From: Firmicutes bacterium ADurb.Bin153
Lineage (GTDB): Bacteria > Bacillota > DTU025 > MWDF01
Assembly (NCBI GenBank): GCA_002070415.1
Contig: MWDF01000014.1
Location: 1-44,069 of the forward strand
Length of the DNA: 44,069 bases
Reading direction: 5' to 3'
Shown: positions 26,477 through 35,804 of the stretch, in pieces
Layout of the letters: every line of letters starts with the position of its first letter
Position numbering within the stretch: position 1 is the stretch's first letter
Notes under the pieces: model-generated
The model's database searches: none
What the model saw: the letters and a program-made list of their open reading frames with translations, nothing else
Told to the model about the DNA's origin: nothing
Position numbers and translations under genes: made by a program

Positions 26477-28330
26477 ATGGGCATCAGGGTACGGGACAGG
26501 AACATGCTGGAGAACAGGACGCGCACGATACTGTGGATCGTGGGCGCCATGATAGTGCTCATGCTGTCAAGGCTCTGGTACCTGCAGGTCATCAAAGGGC
26601 GCTACTACATGGAAAGGGCCGAGCAGAACAGGCTGGCGAAGGTGTATCTGACTGCACCCAGGGGCGAGATCCTGGACCGCAACGGCGCGGTACTCGCCAC
26701 GAACAGGACGGCCTACAGCATAAGCGTGGTGCCAAAGGACGTAAAGGACAAGGAAGCGGTGCTCAGCCTGCTCGCAAAGCTTACGGGAATAAAAAGAGAG
26801 GATCTCGCCGCCAAGTACGCGGAGCATACGAAAGGCAGGTTCAGCCAACCGTACAGGCCGCTGAAGCTCGTGGCGGACGCCGACCCGAAGATACTGGCCG
26901 CGATAGCGGAAAGGCGCTACGAGCTTGAAGGGGTCACGATCGACGAGGAACCTTACAGGACCTACCCCCTCGGCAGCGTCGCGGGCAACCTAATGGGGTA
27001 CATGGGCCAGGTCAACGCCGACGAGCTAAGACAGCTCGGCAGCCAGGGCTACAGGGCCTCGAGCCAGATAGGGAAGGCCGGGATCGAAAGGGGCATGGAG
27101 TCCTACCTTCACGGCACTGACGGCGTGAACCGGATAGAGGTGGATTCGTCCGCCAGCCCGGTGTCCATGTTAGCTGCCATCGATCCCGTACCTGGCAATT
27201 CCGTCGTGCTCACGATCGACGCCGGACTGCAGAAAGAGGCCGAGAAGCTCCTCAAGGACGGCATAGCCGCAGTAAGGCAGGCGGGCAAGTACGCCAAGGT
27301 CAAGAGCGGGTCGCTTGTCGCGATGGACCCGAGGAACGGCGAAGTGCTGGCCATGGCGTCGTATCCCGGCTACGACCCCAGCATCTTCATACCGAGCATA
27401 ACCGAGAAGGACTGGAACAAGCTCAACTCCAGCCCGTCTTCCATCTTCAACAGGGCAATAAGCGGCGCCTACCCACCCGGATCCACCTTCAAGGCGATAG
27501 TCACGGCAGCGGCGCTGGAAGCAGGGGTCGTGAACCCAAACGAGAAGATACTCTGCTCGCCAAGCGTCGCGGACAAGTACTACGGGATGAGGTGCATGTC
27601 GTGGGCAAGCGGCACGTCGCATGGATACGTGGACTTGTACACGGCCATCGCGACATCGTGCAACATATATTTCTACGAGATGGGCAAGAGGCTAACGGTG
27701 GACAAGCTCGCAGAGATGTCCAGGGCATTCGGCCTTGGCTCGAAGACGGGATTCGAGCTGGCGGCGGTGGAGAACGCGGGCAAGGTGCAATCCAGCGCCG
27801 ACAGGAAGTTCATGCCCGGAGAGAAGCTGTCATATACGATCGGTCAGATGGTCACGGTGACTCCGCTGCAGATGGCGAGGGTGTACTCCGCGATAGCCAC
27901 CCGCGGCGTCCTGAGCGAGCCGACCCTCCTTAGAGAGGTGGTCGGACCCGACGGAAGGCGGATCGGGACGGTCGCGAAGCCCGAACCGGAGCGCGTCGAG
28001 CTATCCGCGTCCACGTGGGACGTCATCACTAAGGGCATGAGGATGACGGTGACCAAGGGCACGGCCGCAAGGGCTTTCGCCGGCTTTCCCATACCGACGT
28101 CGGGAAAGACGGGTACCGCGCAGGCCCCGCCCAACGATTCCCACGCATGGTTCGCCTGCTGGGCGCCGTCGGACGATCCTGAGATCGTCGTGGTCGTGAT
28201 GCTGGAGAACGGAGGCGGAGGGGGAGGCTCGTCCGCGCCGATAGCGAGGGACCTGCTCGAGTACTACTTCAAGGTGGGAGACTACGCAGTTCCCGAAGTG
28301 CTGCCCGAGGAGATGCCTGAAGGACTATGA
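26477..28330 (+). CDS. mrdA: Penicillin-binding protein 2 (elongasome transpeptidase)
   Basis: About 617 residues: one N-terminal membrane helix, the PBP dimerisation domain (APRGEILDRNGAVLATN) and a transpeptidase domain. The active-site serine is S336 in GSTFK (S-x-x-K), the SxN motif is SCN, and the KTG motif is K544-T-G in SGKTGTAQAPP. It cross-links lateral wall peptidoglycan with RodA. ATG 26477 is the likely start, with GGAGGG at 26468-26473 rather close; TTG 26474 directly follows that site and is less likely. The gene overlaps minC by the bases ATGA. Confidence 0.96.
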   Translation: MGIRVRDRNMLENRTRTILWIVGAMIVLMLSRLWYLQVIKGRYYMERAEQNRLAKVYLTAPRGEILDRNGAVLATNRTAYSISVVPKDVKDKEAVLSLLAKLTGIKREDLAAKYAEHTKGRFSQPYRPLKLVADADPKILAAIAERRYELEGVTIDEEPYRTYPLGSVAGNLMGYMGQVNADELRQLGSQGYRASSQIGKAGIERGMESYLHGTDGVNRIEVDSSASPVSMLAAIDPVPGNSVVLTIDAGLQKEAEKLLKDGIAAVRQAGKYAKVKSGSLVAMDPRNGEVLAMASYPGYDPSIFIPSITEKDWNKLNSSPSSIFNRAISGAYPPGSTFKAIVTAAALEAGVVNPNEKILCSPSVADKYYGMRCMSWASGTSHGYVDLYTAIATSCNIYFYEMGKRLTVDKLAEMSRAFGLGSKTGFELAAVENAGKVQSSADRKFMPGEKLSYTIGQMVTVTPLQMARVYSAIATRGVLSEPTLLREVVGPDGRRIGTVAKPEPERVELSASTWDVITKGMRMTVTKGTAARAFAGFPIPTSGKTGTAQAPPNDSHAWFACWAPSDDPEIVVVVMLENGGGGGGSSAPIARDLLEYYFKVGDYAVPEVLPEEMPEGL

Positions 28331-29055
28331 TCGATGGGGGGGGAAGCCCGATTAGAAGGCAGGACGTGATTTTCAAGGGGACGGGCCGCTCGCTCAAGGT
28401 TGTGATAGCCGAAGGGGCCGATTTCCAGTCGGCCCTTGCGGGAATAGAGGAGAAGCTGGCCCTGAATCCGGCGTTCTACGCCGGCCAGAGGATAACGGTC
28501 GAGCAAAGGTCGGGATTGATACCCGACGGCCAGTCCGAGATGATAAGGGCCGTGTTCAGAAGGTACAACGTCCCGTGCGCGGTGGCGGACGTCAAGGGGG
28601 CCTCCGAGAAGGCTGCGGCGCTTATAACGCAGACCGCGCTCAAAGACGAGACCCCTCCTACGAAGAAGGACCAGAGGCACGGCAGGAAGGCGCCGGCTGC
28701 CCCCGCCGCGATATACGAGGGGGACCTGGTGCCCGGCAAGTCGATAGTGCACGAAGGAAGCGTAGTGATACTCGGCGACGTCCTTCCGGGAGGAAGCGTA
28801 AGGGCCGGAGGCGACGTTATAATCACCGGCATAGCCGGAGGAGCCGTTAGCGCCGGCTGGCCGGACGACAAGACGGCCAGGATAATAGCCGGAGGATTCG
28901 CGGCGGGCAGATACGCTGTCGGTCCTTTCGATGCAGACGTAAAGGAGGCGCACGGCTCGTCCGTTCGTATGATGGCGATAAAGCTCGGCCCGGAGGGGCT
29001 GTTCCTCCAGGAGGGCGAAGCCGGCCTGGTATCCAGGAGAGGGGAAGGGAATTGA
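28327..29055 (+). CDS. minC: Septum-site-determining protein MinC
   Basis: 242 residues. The N-terminal domain (about 12-100, KGTGRSLKVVIAEGADF) is the FtsZ-inhibiting part. A charged linker (about 100-125) leads to the C-terminal right-handed beta-helix, rich in glycine (SVVILGDVLPGGSV, DVIITGIAGGAV). MinC normally works with the ATPase MinD, yet the next gene is rodA, and neither minD nor minE is in the window. The R-S-G-Q motif that in other MinC proteins contacts MinD reads V-P-G-K here (residues 135-138). The start ATG 28327 overlaps the mrdA stop, and the end overlaps rodA. Confidence 0.88.
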   Translation: MIDGGGSPIRRQDVIFKGTGRSLKVVIAEGADFQSALAGIEEKLALNPAFYAGQRITVEQRSGLIPDGQSEMIRAVFRRYNVPCAVADVKGASEKAAALITQTALKDETPPTKKDQRHGRKAPAAPAAIYEGDLVPGKSIVHEGSVVILGDVLPGGSVRAGGDVIITGIAGGAVSAGWPDDKTARIIAGGFAAGRYAVGPFDADVKEAHGSSVRMMAIKLGPEGLFLQEGEAGLVSRRGEGN

Positions 29056-30173
29056 ACCTGATAAACAGGAAGATGCTAAGGGACGTGGACCTGCTGCTGG
29101 TGATAGCCGCCGCGGCGGCTTTCGTGTACGGCTGCGTGGTGCTGTACAGCGCTACGTACGCCCAGCCGTCCCTCACGTCGGCCGACCCTCTTTCCATTGT
29201 CAAGAAGCAGGCGGTCGCGGGACTGATAGGCCTGTCGCTAGCCTTGTCATTCATGATCGTCGGTCATAGCATACTGCAAAGGGCGCACCTTCTCGTCTAC
29301 GCCGGCTCCGTACTGCTGCTGATAGCCGTTACGCTGGTCGGCACCAGGGTCAGGGGCGCGCTCGGATGGATAAGGGTGGGGGGGTTCTCCCTACAGCCGG
29401 TCGAATTCGTGAAATACGGCATCGCCGTAGCGCTCGCGGGGCACCTCGCCAGGAAGGAAGGCCCCTTGGGCATTGCCGAGACGGTAGTGCCGCTTCTTAT
29501 GGCGGCTGTGCCCACCGGGATCGTGATACTGCAAAACGACCTCGGCTCGGCCCTCGTGTTCATCCCGATGGTCCTCGCCATGCTGTGGGCCGCGGGAGCC
29601 GATACGAAGGTGGTGCTGGGCCTCATGGCGGCGGGCCTCTTCATCGCCGCCCCGCTTGGCTACTTCCTGTTCCTGGACGATTACCAGAAGGCGAGGATAC
29701 TCACCTTCTTCAATCCCGGCAGGGACCCGTTCGGGGCGGGCTACAACGTGATCCAGTCCGTCATAGGGATAGGTTCCGGCGGCCTCCTCGGGAAGGGCTA
29801 TACAGGAGGCACGCAAGTGCAGCTCGGCTTCGTGCCGGAGCACCACAGCGATTTCATCTTCACCGTGATAGGAGAAGAGCTAGGCTTCATAGGCGCCGCG
29901 ATCGCGCTCCTGGTCCTGATGGCCGTGATATGGAGATGCCTGCGCATCGGCATGGCGACCGAGGACAGGTTCGGAAACCTGATGTGCATCGGCATATCCA
30001 CCGTGATGGCGACGCACGTGGCGATAAACGTGGGGATGAGCATGGCGATCATGCCGTGCACGGGAATACCGCTCCCATTCTTCAGCGCGGCGGGCTCGTC
30101 GGTTATGGCGACCCTGATGGGCCTGGGGATGGCCCAGAGCGTGAGCATGAGAAGGAAGAAGATACTATTCTAG
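29052..30173 (+). CDS. rodA: Peptidoglycan glycosyltransferase RodA (SEDS family)
   Basis: 373-residue polytopic membrane protein, about ten helices, that polymerises lipid II with PBP2. Family segments are GWIRVGGFSLQPVEFVKYG, ILQNDLGSALVFIPM, GRDPFGAGYNVIQSVIGIGSG, and FVPEHHSDFIFTVIGEELG. The start is TTG 29052, overlapping the minC stop (TTGA) with GGGGAAGGG just upstream; ATG 29073 is an alternative that shortens the N terminus by seven residues. SEDS paralogues (FtsW, SpoVE) share the fold; placement next to mrdA argues for RodA. Confidence 0.95.
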   Translation: MNLINRKMLRDVDLLLVIAAAAAFVYGCVVLYSATYAQPSLTSADPLSIVKKQAVAGLIGLSLALSFMIVGHSILQRAHLLVYAGSVLLLIAVTLVGTRVRGALGWIRVGGFSLQPVEFVKYGIAVALAGHLARKEGPLGIAETVVPLLMAAVPTGIVILQNDLGSALVFIPMVLAMLWAAGADTKVVLGLMAAGLFIAAPLGYFLFLDDYQKARILTFFNPGRDPFGAGYNVIQSVIGIGSGGLLGKGYTGGTQVQLGFVPEHHSDFIFTVIGEELGFIGAAIALLVLMAVIWRCLRIGMATEDRFGNLMCIGISTVMATHVAINVGMSMAIMPCTGIPLPFFSAAGSSVMATLMGLGMAQSVSMRRKKILF

Positions 30174-30187
30174 GTTTGTGAGGCAAC

Positions 30188-32050
30188 ATGGTAAATAATG
30201 GGAATAGACCGACCGGCACGGACGGGCCGGAAACGATAAAGAGGAAGCTTGAGGAGAAGATCCTGCCGTTGGTCCAGAAGCCAGGCAGGTACGCCGGCGG
30301 CGAGCTCGGGGCGATCGGGGCCTCCTGGGACGGTGTGAGGGCGTCCATACTGCTGGCCTTCCCGGACGCCTACGAAGTCGGCATGTCGTACCTCGGCTTC
30401 AAGATACTCTACGACATAGTGAACTCCCGCAAGGGCTGGCGCGCCGAAAGGGCGTATTCGCCGTGGCCTGACATGGAAAGGGCGATGAGGAACGAAGGGG
30501 TCCCGCTGTACGGCCTGGAGAGCCTGAGCCCCGCAAGGCGCTTCGACGCCGTCGGGATAACGCTCCAGTACGAGCTCTCATACACCAACGCCTTGCAGCT
30601 GATCGAGCTTTCCGGCATGGGGCTCAGGTCGTCCGAAAGAAAAGAGGACGACCCGCTGGTGATAGGAGGGGGCGCCTGTACGGTGAACCCGGAGCCCCTG
30701 GCCGAGTTCTTCGACGCATTCCTGATAGGAGACGGCGAGGAGGCCATAGCAGAGATCATGGGTATACTGGAGATGAGGCGGTCCGGCTCGCTCTCCAGGA
30801 AGCGGGCGCTGGAGGCGCTGTCGCGCCTGGAAGGCGTCTATGTCCCGGCCGTTCACGACCCTTCGGTCGCAAGGATCAGAAGAAGGGTGCTCGACGACCT
30901 GGAGAGGTTCCCCGCAGGTCTGGGGCACGAGGTCGTGCCTTTCGTGGAATGCGTACATGACAGGACAGTCGTGGAGGTGATGCGCGGGTGCGACAGGGGC
31001 TGCAGGTTCTGCCAGGCGGGCTACATCAACCGGCCCGTAAGGGAGAGGAAGGCCTCAAGCGTAAGGGCCGCCGCCGTGGAATCCTCGGCGAGGTGCGGCT
31101 ATGACGAGGTGTCGTTGCTGTCGCTGTCGACGGCGGACTACTCGGCTGTAGGGCCGCTCGTGGACAAGATGGCGCCGGAGCTCGCGGCAAAAGGCGTGGC
31201 CGTGTCCCTGCCGTCCCTTAGGATCGACGCATTCTCGATCGGGCTCGCCCGCAAGGTGGCCGCGCACAAGAGGACGGGGCTGACGTTCGCTCCCGAAGCC
31301 GGCACCCAGCGGATGAGGGACATAATCAACAAAGGCGTGACGGAAGAGGACCTGATATCCGCAGCCAGAGCCGCCTTCGAGGCAGGATGGGAGCAGGTGA
31401 AGCTCTATTTCATGATAGGCCTTCCGTTCGAGGCGCTGGAAGACGTGGAAGGCATAGCGGACCTGGCCTTCAAGGTGCTGGCACTGGGAAGGGAGGTGGC
31501 GGCGGGAAAGGGAAGGCCGCCGTCGAGGATAAGGATCAGCGTAAGCGTGGGCACTCTGATACCGAAGCCGCACACACCGTTCCAATGGCTGGGCCTTGAG
31601 AGGTCGGAGATCACCGAAGGGAAGAAGGCAAGGCTAAGGGGCCTGATGAAGGTCAAGGGCATCACGCTTGCGCTCTCGGACGCCTTCACGAGCAAGCTGG
31701 AAGCCGTGCTCTCCAGGGGGACGAGGGCGATGTCCGGGGTAATTGAGAGGGCATACCGCCTTGGCGCAAGGTTCGACGGCTGGGGAGAGTGCATAATGCC
31801 CGGCCATTGGCTGAAGGCGCTGGAAGAGGCGGGCATGGACCTCGACACGGAGGCCTCGAGAGGATTCGCCGGTACCGAGCGGCTTCCGTGGGGGCACATC
31901 GACACCAGGGTGAAGACCGACTACCTCGCCATGGAGCTGGAGAATGCGAGGCATGGCAGGCCCACGGGGGATTGCAGGTTCGATGCCTGCAACCTGTGCG
32001 GGGTCTGCGAAAGCGGGATAGGGAACATAGTAAGGGGCCCGGAGGAGTAG
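30188..32050 (+). CDS. Radical SAM protein, TIGR03960 family
   Basis: 620-residue protein of unknown reaction. The N-terminal half resembles a B12-binding-like domain of radical SAM enzymes (PDAYEVGMSYLGFKILYDIV, GGGACTVNPEPLAEFFDAFL). The radical SAM core has the [4Fe-4S]-SAM motif CxxxCxxC at Cys268/272/275 (GCDRGCRFCQAGY). Two cysteines near the end (CNLCGVC) could hold another metal site. It is followed at once by its regular partner, the DUF2344/TIGR03936 protein, and then RNase G/E and rplU, a linkage common in Clostridia, which suggests RNA or ribosome modification. The start is ATG 30188. A substrate is not known to me. Confidence 0.88.
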   Translation: MVNNGNRPTGTDGPETIKRKLEEKILPLVQKPGRYAGGELGAIGASWDGVRASILLAFPDAYEVGMSYLGFKILYDIVNSRKGWRAERAYSPWPDMERAMRNEGVPLYGLESLSPARRFDAVGITLQYELSYTNALQLIELSGMGLRSSERKEDDPLVIGGGACTVNPEPLAEFFDAFLIGDGEEAIAEIMGILEMRRSGSLSRKRALEALSRLEGVYVPAVHDPSVARIRRRVLDDLERFPAGLGHEVVPFVECVHDRTVVEVMRGCDRGCRFCQAGYINRPVRERKASSVRAAAVESSARCGYDEVSLLSLSTADYSAVGPLVDKMAPELAAKGVAVSLPSLRIDAFSIGLARKVAAHKRTGLTFAPEAGTQRMRDIINKGVTEEDLISAARAAFEAGWEQVKLYFMIGLPFEALEDVEGIADLAFKVLALGREVAAGKGRPPSRIRISVSVGTLIPKPHTPFQWLGLERSEITEGKKARLRGLMKVKGITLALSDAFTSKLEAVLSRGTRAMSGVIERAYRLGARFDGWGECIMPGHWLKALEEAGMDLDTEASRGFAGTERLPWGHIDTRVKTDYLAMELENARHGRPTGDCRFDACNLCGVCESGIGNIVRGPEE

Positions 32051-32770
32051 ATGGCTGATAAGTTCGAGGCGATAAGGATAAGGTACGGCAAGGTCGGCCC
32101 GGGCAGGTACATATCCCACCTGGACACCATACGTGCAGCGGAAAGGGCCATTAGGAGAATGGGCCTGCCTGTGTTATACTCCGAAGGGTTCAGTCCCAGA
32201 CCGAGGATGACGTTCGCCGCCGCATTGCAGGTGGGGGTAAGCTCCGTGGCGGAGCACATGGACGTATTGCTTGAAAAAGGAGTGGAACCCGCGGACGTGC
32301 TGAGAATGGCATCGTCTGCGTTCCCCGAGACGATGCCGCTGATCGCGGCAGGAAGGTTTGGAGGCGGTTATGCCCTTCCCGCCAAGGTAAGAAGGGCGAA
32401 GTATTTGATAAGGCCGTTCTGCCGGGAAGAGGCCGGGTGGTCCTGCGGATCGCTGGATGATGCGATCAGGGCCTTCGAGGCTGTCCCTTCGGTCACTGTC
32501 CCGGGCAGGGACGGCAAGGAAAAGGACGTAAAGGGCCTTGTATACGCGGTGAGGGCGGTCGATGGCGCCTTGGAGGTGGAAGTCGCATGCGGCGACAAGA
32601 ACCTCAGGCCACAGTATTTCATCGACGCCTTGTCGGCGGTTACGGGCGGCCTTTACTCCGGAGTCTATGATTTTTGCCGGACAGGACTGTTGATCGACCT
32701 CGGCCGAGGACCGCAGGATCCCATGGCCGATTGCGTCGGCACTGCCTTTTCGGAAGGATTTAGGAGCTGA
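32051..32770 (+). CDS. DUF2344/TIGR03936 radical-SAM-associated protein
   Basis: 239-residue soluble protein. The N-terminal signature is RIRYGKVGPGRYISHLDTIRA followed by LPVLYSEGFSPRPRMTF, diagnostic of this family. It starts at ATG 32051, the base after the upstream stop (TAGATG), so it is surely translated together with the radical SAM gene. In some bacteria the two are fused. Its role is probably substrate presentation or a joint RNA modification; this is inferred from linkage only. Confidence 0.88.
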   Translation: MADKFEAIRIRYGKVGPGRYISHLDTIRAAERAIRRMGLPVLYSEGFSPRPRMTFAAALQVGVSSVAEHMDVLLEKGVEPADVLRMASSAFPETMPLIAAGRFGGGYALPAKVRRAKYLIRPFCREEAGWSCGSLDDAIRAFEAVPSVTVPGRDGKEKDVKGLVYAVRAVDGALEVEVACGDKNLRPQYFIDALSAVTGGLYSGVYDFCRTGLLIDLGRGPQDPMADCVGTAFSEGFRS

Positions 32771-32774
32771 GATT

Positions 32775-35684
32775 GTGGCAAGAAAGATCGTAATAGACAA
32801 CAGCAACGGGGAAGTGAGGGCCGCCGTCATAGAGGACGGGAAGCTGGCCGACCTGTTCATCGAGAGGAGCAGGCACCCGTCCGTGCTCGGCAACATCTAC
32901 AAGGGCAAGGTGGATAACGTCCTGCCGGGGATGCAAGCCTCGTTCGTGGACATCGGGCTGGAGAAGAACGCGTTCCTCTACGTGGACGACGCCATGGCGA
33001 GCCTTCCTGAGATAGTGAGGGCCACCAGGAACGGCGACGACGTGGAGCTCCCCAAGAGCAGGGGCAAGAGCATCAAAGAGCTGCTGAAGCCGGGGCAGGA
33101 CGTGCTCGTACAGGTAACTAAGGAAGCCATCGGCACCAAGGGCGCCCGCGTGGTCACGGACGTGACGCTCGCCGGGCGTTACGTGGTCTTGATACCTTCC
33201 GTCAACTATGTCGGCGTAAGCCGCAAGATAGTGGACGACGGGACAAGAGACAGGCTCAGGAAGCTGGCCAACAAGGCCAAGCCGCGCGGGATGGGGCTCA
33301 TCGTCCGCACGGTGGCGGAGGAGCAATCCGACGAGGAGATAGTAAGGGACATCGATTTCCTTACGAGGGCATGGAAGAAGATCCGCGCAAGGGCCGCAAG
33401 GTCCAAGCCGCCCTACCTGCTGCACTATGACGCCGACCTGGTATACAGGATGGCCAGGGACTACTTCGGCGACGACGTGACCGAGTTCACGGTCAACACC
33501 ATCGCGGATTACAATAAAGTCTCCGACCTGCTGCATCTCGACGAGATGGAGAAGGACCCCAGGATAAGGCTGTACTCGGACAAGAAGCCCGTATTCGAGG
33601 CGTACGGCATCGAAGACGAGATATGGAAGGCCACCAGGCGCAAGGTATGGCTCAGCAGCGGCGGCTACTTGATATTCGACACTACCGAGGCCCTTACCGT
33701 GGTGGACGTAAACACCGGGAAGTTCACGGGCAGCAAGGACCTGGAGGACACGGCCTTCAGGAACAACATCGAAGCCGCGGGGGAGATCGCCCGCCAGCTG
33801 AGGCTCAGGAACATCGGCGGGATCATCATCGCCGACTTCATAGACATGGAATCCGAGGACCACAAGAGGCGCGTGCTCGACGAGCTGGAGAAGCACCTTG
33901 TCAGGGATAAGGCGAAGACCTCGGTGTTGGGCATAACGAAGCTCGGCCTTATAGAGATGACGAGGAAGAAGTCCCAGCAGGGCCTAGTGGAGCTCACTCA
34001 CAGGGTGTGCGATGTCTGCGACGGCAGGGGAAAGGTGATCTCCGAGGAGACCCTGGCCCTGAGGGCCGAAAGGCTCATCAAGAGGGAGGCTGCCACCACC
34101 GATATGCAGGCGCTCCTGATAGGCCTCAACCCTTACGTGGCCGAGGAGCTCTCACAAGACGGCAGCGCCGCCATAAAACAGCTGGAGGAGCAGACCTTAA
34201 GGGACATCTTCATCAAGGCGGACGCGTCGCTTGCGCGCGAGGACGTGAAGGTCCTGGCGGCAGGCAGCCTTGAGGAGATACTCGCTCTTGTGCACCCCGT
34301 CAAGAAAGGCGAGATCGTGGAGATAGTGATAGGCCAGCCCGACGAGGCGAGGAACGAGTACGGGATAGGCATGTACGGCGGTCTTCCCATCCACGTGGAA
34401 GACGCGGGGGAGATGGTCGGCAAATCGGTCAAGGCGAAGATCATAAGGGTGTTCAAGGGCTTCGCCAAGGCCAGGATCGAAGGCAGGCCGCACGTATTCA
34501 AGCCGTCCGTGCGCGCAGAAGAGGAATTCGACGAGGATTTCGACGAAGAAGCCGCGCTGCTGGCCGAAGAAAGGCTCGAGGAAGCCGGCGCGCAGGCGGT
34601 GCGCGAAGCCGGAACCGCCCAGGAAGTCAAGAAGAAGAGAAGGCGCCGCCGCCATCGTAAACCTGCAAAGGAAACGGCAGCGGCCGCCGACGAGGGCCAG
34701 CAGGAGAAGCCGCAGGCCGTCCACGTTCCGGCTGAGCAACCACCCGCCGTGCGTGATACGGACGCGGACGCCGCAGGAATCCAGGGATCACAGGCAGTCC
34801 TGGTGGGCGAGGCCCTAATCGACGTGGCCAAGGCGAAGAAGAAGCGCCGCCGCCGTCGCCGCGGTAAGAAACCGGCGGCCGGCGAAGGCGCGCCGGCTGC
34901 GGATGCAGCCGCGAAGGCGGAAACAGCAGGCGCGGCAGATGTCCAGGGCGCTGTAAGGCAGGGCGCTAATGAACACGCCCCCGAGACTGCCGTCGGCAGG
35001 ACGGAAGCGTCGCATACTGCGGCAAAGGCCGCCGATGCCCATAAAGGGCAGGTGGAGCTCCCAACCAGGGCGGTGACCGGTATAGATACTCCGAAGGCAG
35101 CGCCTTCTGGGGTAGCTAACGCCGCATCGGCCGAGGTACACATCGGAAGACCGCAGGAGGGCGCTACGGGTCATGTGACCAAGAGAGAGGGGCCGGCCGA
35201 AGCGGTAGCCAAGGCGCCGACCGAGGTCGGGCGTTACTCGCAGGAAGAGCGCAAAGCCGCCGCGAAGGCGGAGCCGAAACCGGTTGCCGAGCCGTCGCGC
35301 GAAAGGGAAGGGAAGCCGGATGCGAAGGCGATCCCGGCTGTGAAAAAGGCCGAAGGAGCGATCGAGCCGGCGGGAGCGGAAGCGCCCAAGAAGAAGGCTC
35401 CGGCAAAGAGGAGAGCTTCTTCTGCGAAGGCCAAGGAAACCAAGGCGGAGGCGGAAACCGAGAAGGAAGGAGCTCCCGCCAAGGCGAAGGCGAAGCCCGC
35501 CGCGAAGGCGAAATCATCCGCTGCAGCAGGTAAGGGCGTAACGGGCGAGGAGGCCAAGAAGCCTTCGAAGGCCGCCGAATCCGAAGGCGAGGCGGAAGCG
35601 AAACCCAAGAGGCCATCAAGCAGGAGGAAGACGACGAAGAAGGAAGCCGGGGAACCCCAGGTTGTTGACACGGAGGGCCGGTGA
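32775..35684 (+). CDS. rng: Ribonuclease G/E with a long disordered C-terminal tail
   Basis: 969 residues, against about 490-570 for plain RNase G. The S1 RNA-binding domain (about 35-120) and RNase E/G catalytic core are clear. Asp311 (VVDVNTG) and Asp354 (IADFIDM) match the metal-binding pair of RNase E (D303/D346, same 43-residue spacing), and the Zn-link is CDVC (412-415). A TRAM/S1-like segment (about 545-572) follows. From about 576 to the end the protein is low complexity (Ala, Lys, Glu, Pro) with two arginine blocks at 619-630 and 688-700. The start is GTG 32775, after TAGGAG. RNA processing and decay in the cytoplasm, possibly as a scaffold; the tail's role is unproven. Confidence 0.93.
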   Translation: MARKIVIDNSNGEVRAAVIEDGKLADLFIERSRHPSVLGNIYKGKVDNVLPGMQASFVDIGLEKNAFLYVDDAMASLPEIVRATRNGDDVELPKSRGKSIKELLKPGQDVLVQVTKEAIGTKGARVVTDVTLAGRYVVLIPSVNYVGVSRKIVDDGTRDRLRKLANKAKPRGMGLIVRTVAEEQSDEEIVRDIDFLTRAWKKIRARAARSKPPYLLHYDADLVYRMARDYFGDDVTEFTVNTIADYNKVSDLLHLDEMEKDPRIRLYSDKKPVFEAYGIEDEIWKATRRKVWLSSGGYLIFDTTEALTVVDVNTGKFTGSKDLEDTAFRNNIEAAGEIARQLRLRNIGGIIIADFIDMESEDHKRRVLDELEKHLVRDKAKTSVLGITKLGLIEMTRKKSQQGLVELTHRVCDVCDGRGKVISEETLALRAERLIKREAATTDMQALLIGLNPYVAEELSQDGSAAIKQLEEQTLRDIFIKADASLAREDVKVLAAGSLEEILALVHPVKKGEIVEIVIGQPDEARNEYGIGMYGGLPIHVEDAGEMVGKSVKAKIIRVFKGFAKARIEGRPHVFKPSVRAEEEFDEDFDEEAALLAEERLEEAGAQAVREAGTAQEVKKKRRRRRHRKPAKETAAAADEGQQEKPQAVHVPAEQPPAVRDTDADAAGIQGSQAVLVGEALIDVAKAKKKRRRRRRGKKPAAGEGAPAADAAAKAETAGAADVQGAVRQGANEHAPETAVGRTEASHTAAKAADAHKGQVELPTRAVTGIDTPKAAPSGVANAASAEVHIGRPQEGATGHVTKREGPAEAVAKAPTEVGRYSQEERKAAAKAEPKPVAEPSREREGKPDAKAIPAVKKAEGAIEPAGAEAPKKKAPAKRRASSAKAKETKAEAETEKEGAPAKAKAKPAAKAKSSAAAGKGVTGEEAKKPSKAAESEGEAEAKPKRPSSRRKTTKKEAGEPQVVDTEGR

Positions 35685-35694
35685 CTATATACTT

Positions 35695-35790
35695 TTAATC
35701 TGTGGCAGCATGTCTGCCATACTGCCGCTCGGACTTGGCCCAAACGGTGCCCAGATACGGGACCTGCCATGCAACCGGCGAGCCTGTAGT
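35695..35790 (+). ncRNA. Candidate L21 (rplU) leader RNA
   Basis: The 120-base gap before rplU is rich in potential stems, for example TGGCAG/CTGCCA around 35703-35719, and ends with CCGGCGAGCCTG shortly before the ribosome-binding site. Firmicutes carry a structured L21 leader at this place that serves ribosomal-protein autoregulation. The match is by position and general look; I could not run a covariance model. Confidence 0.45.
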
Positions 35791-35804
35791 AAGGAGCAAT
35801 ACGC

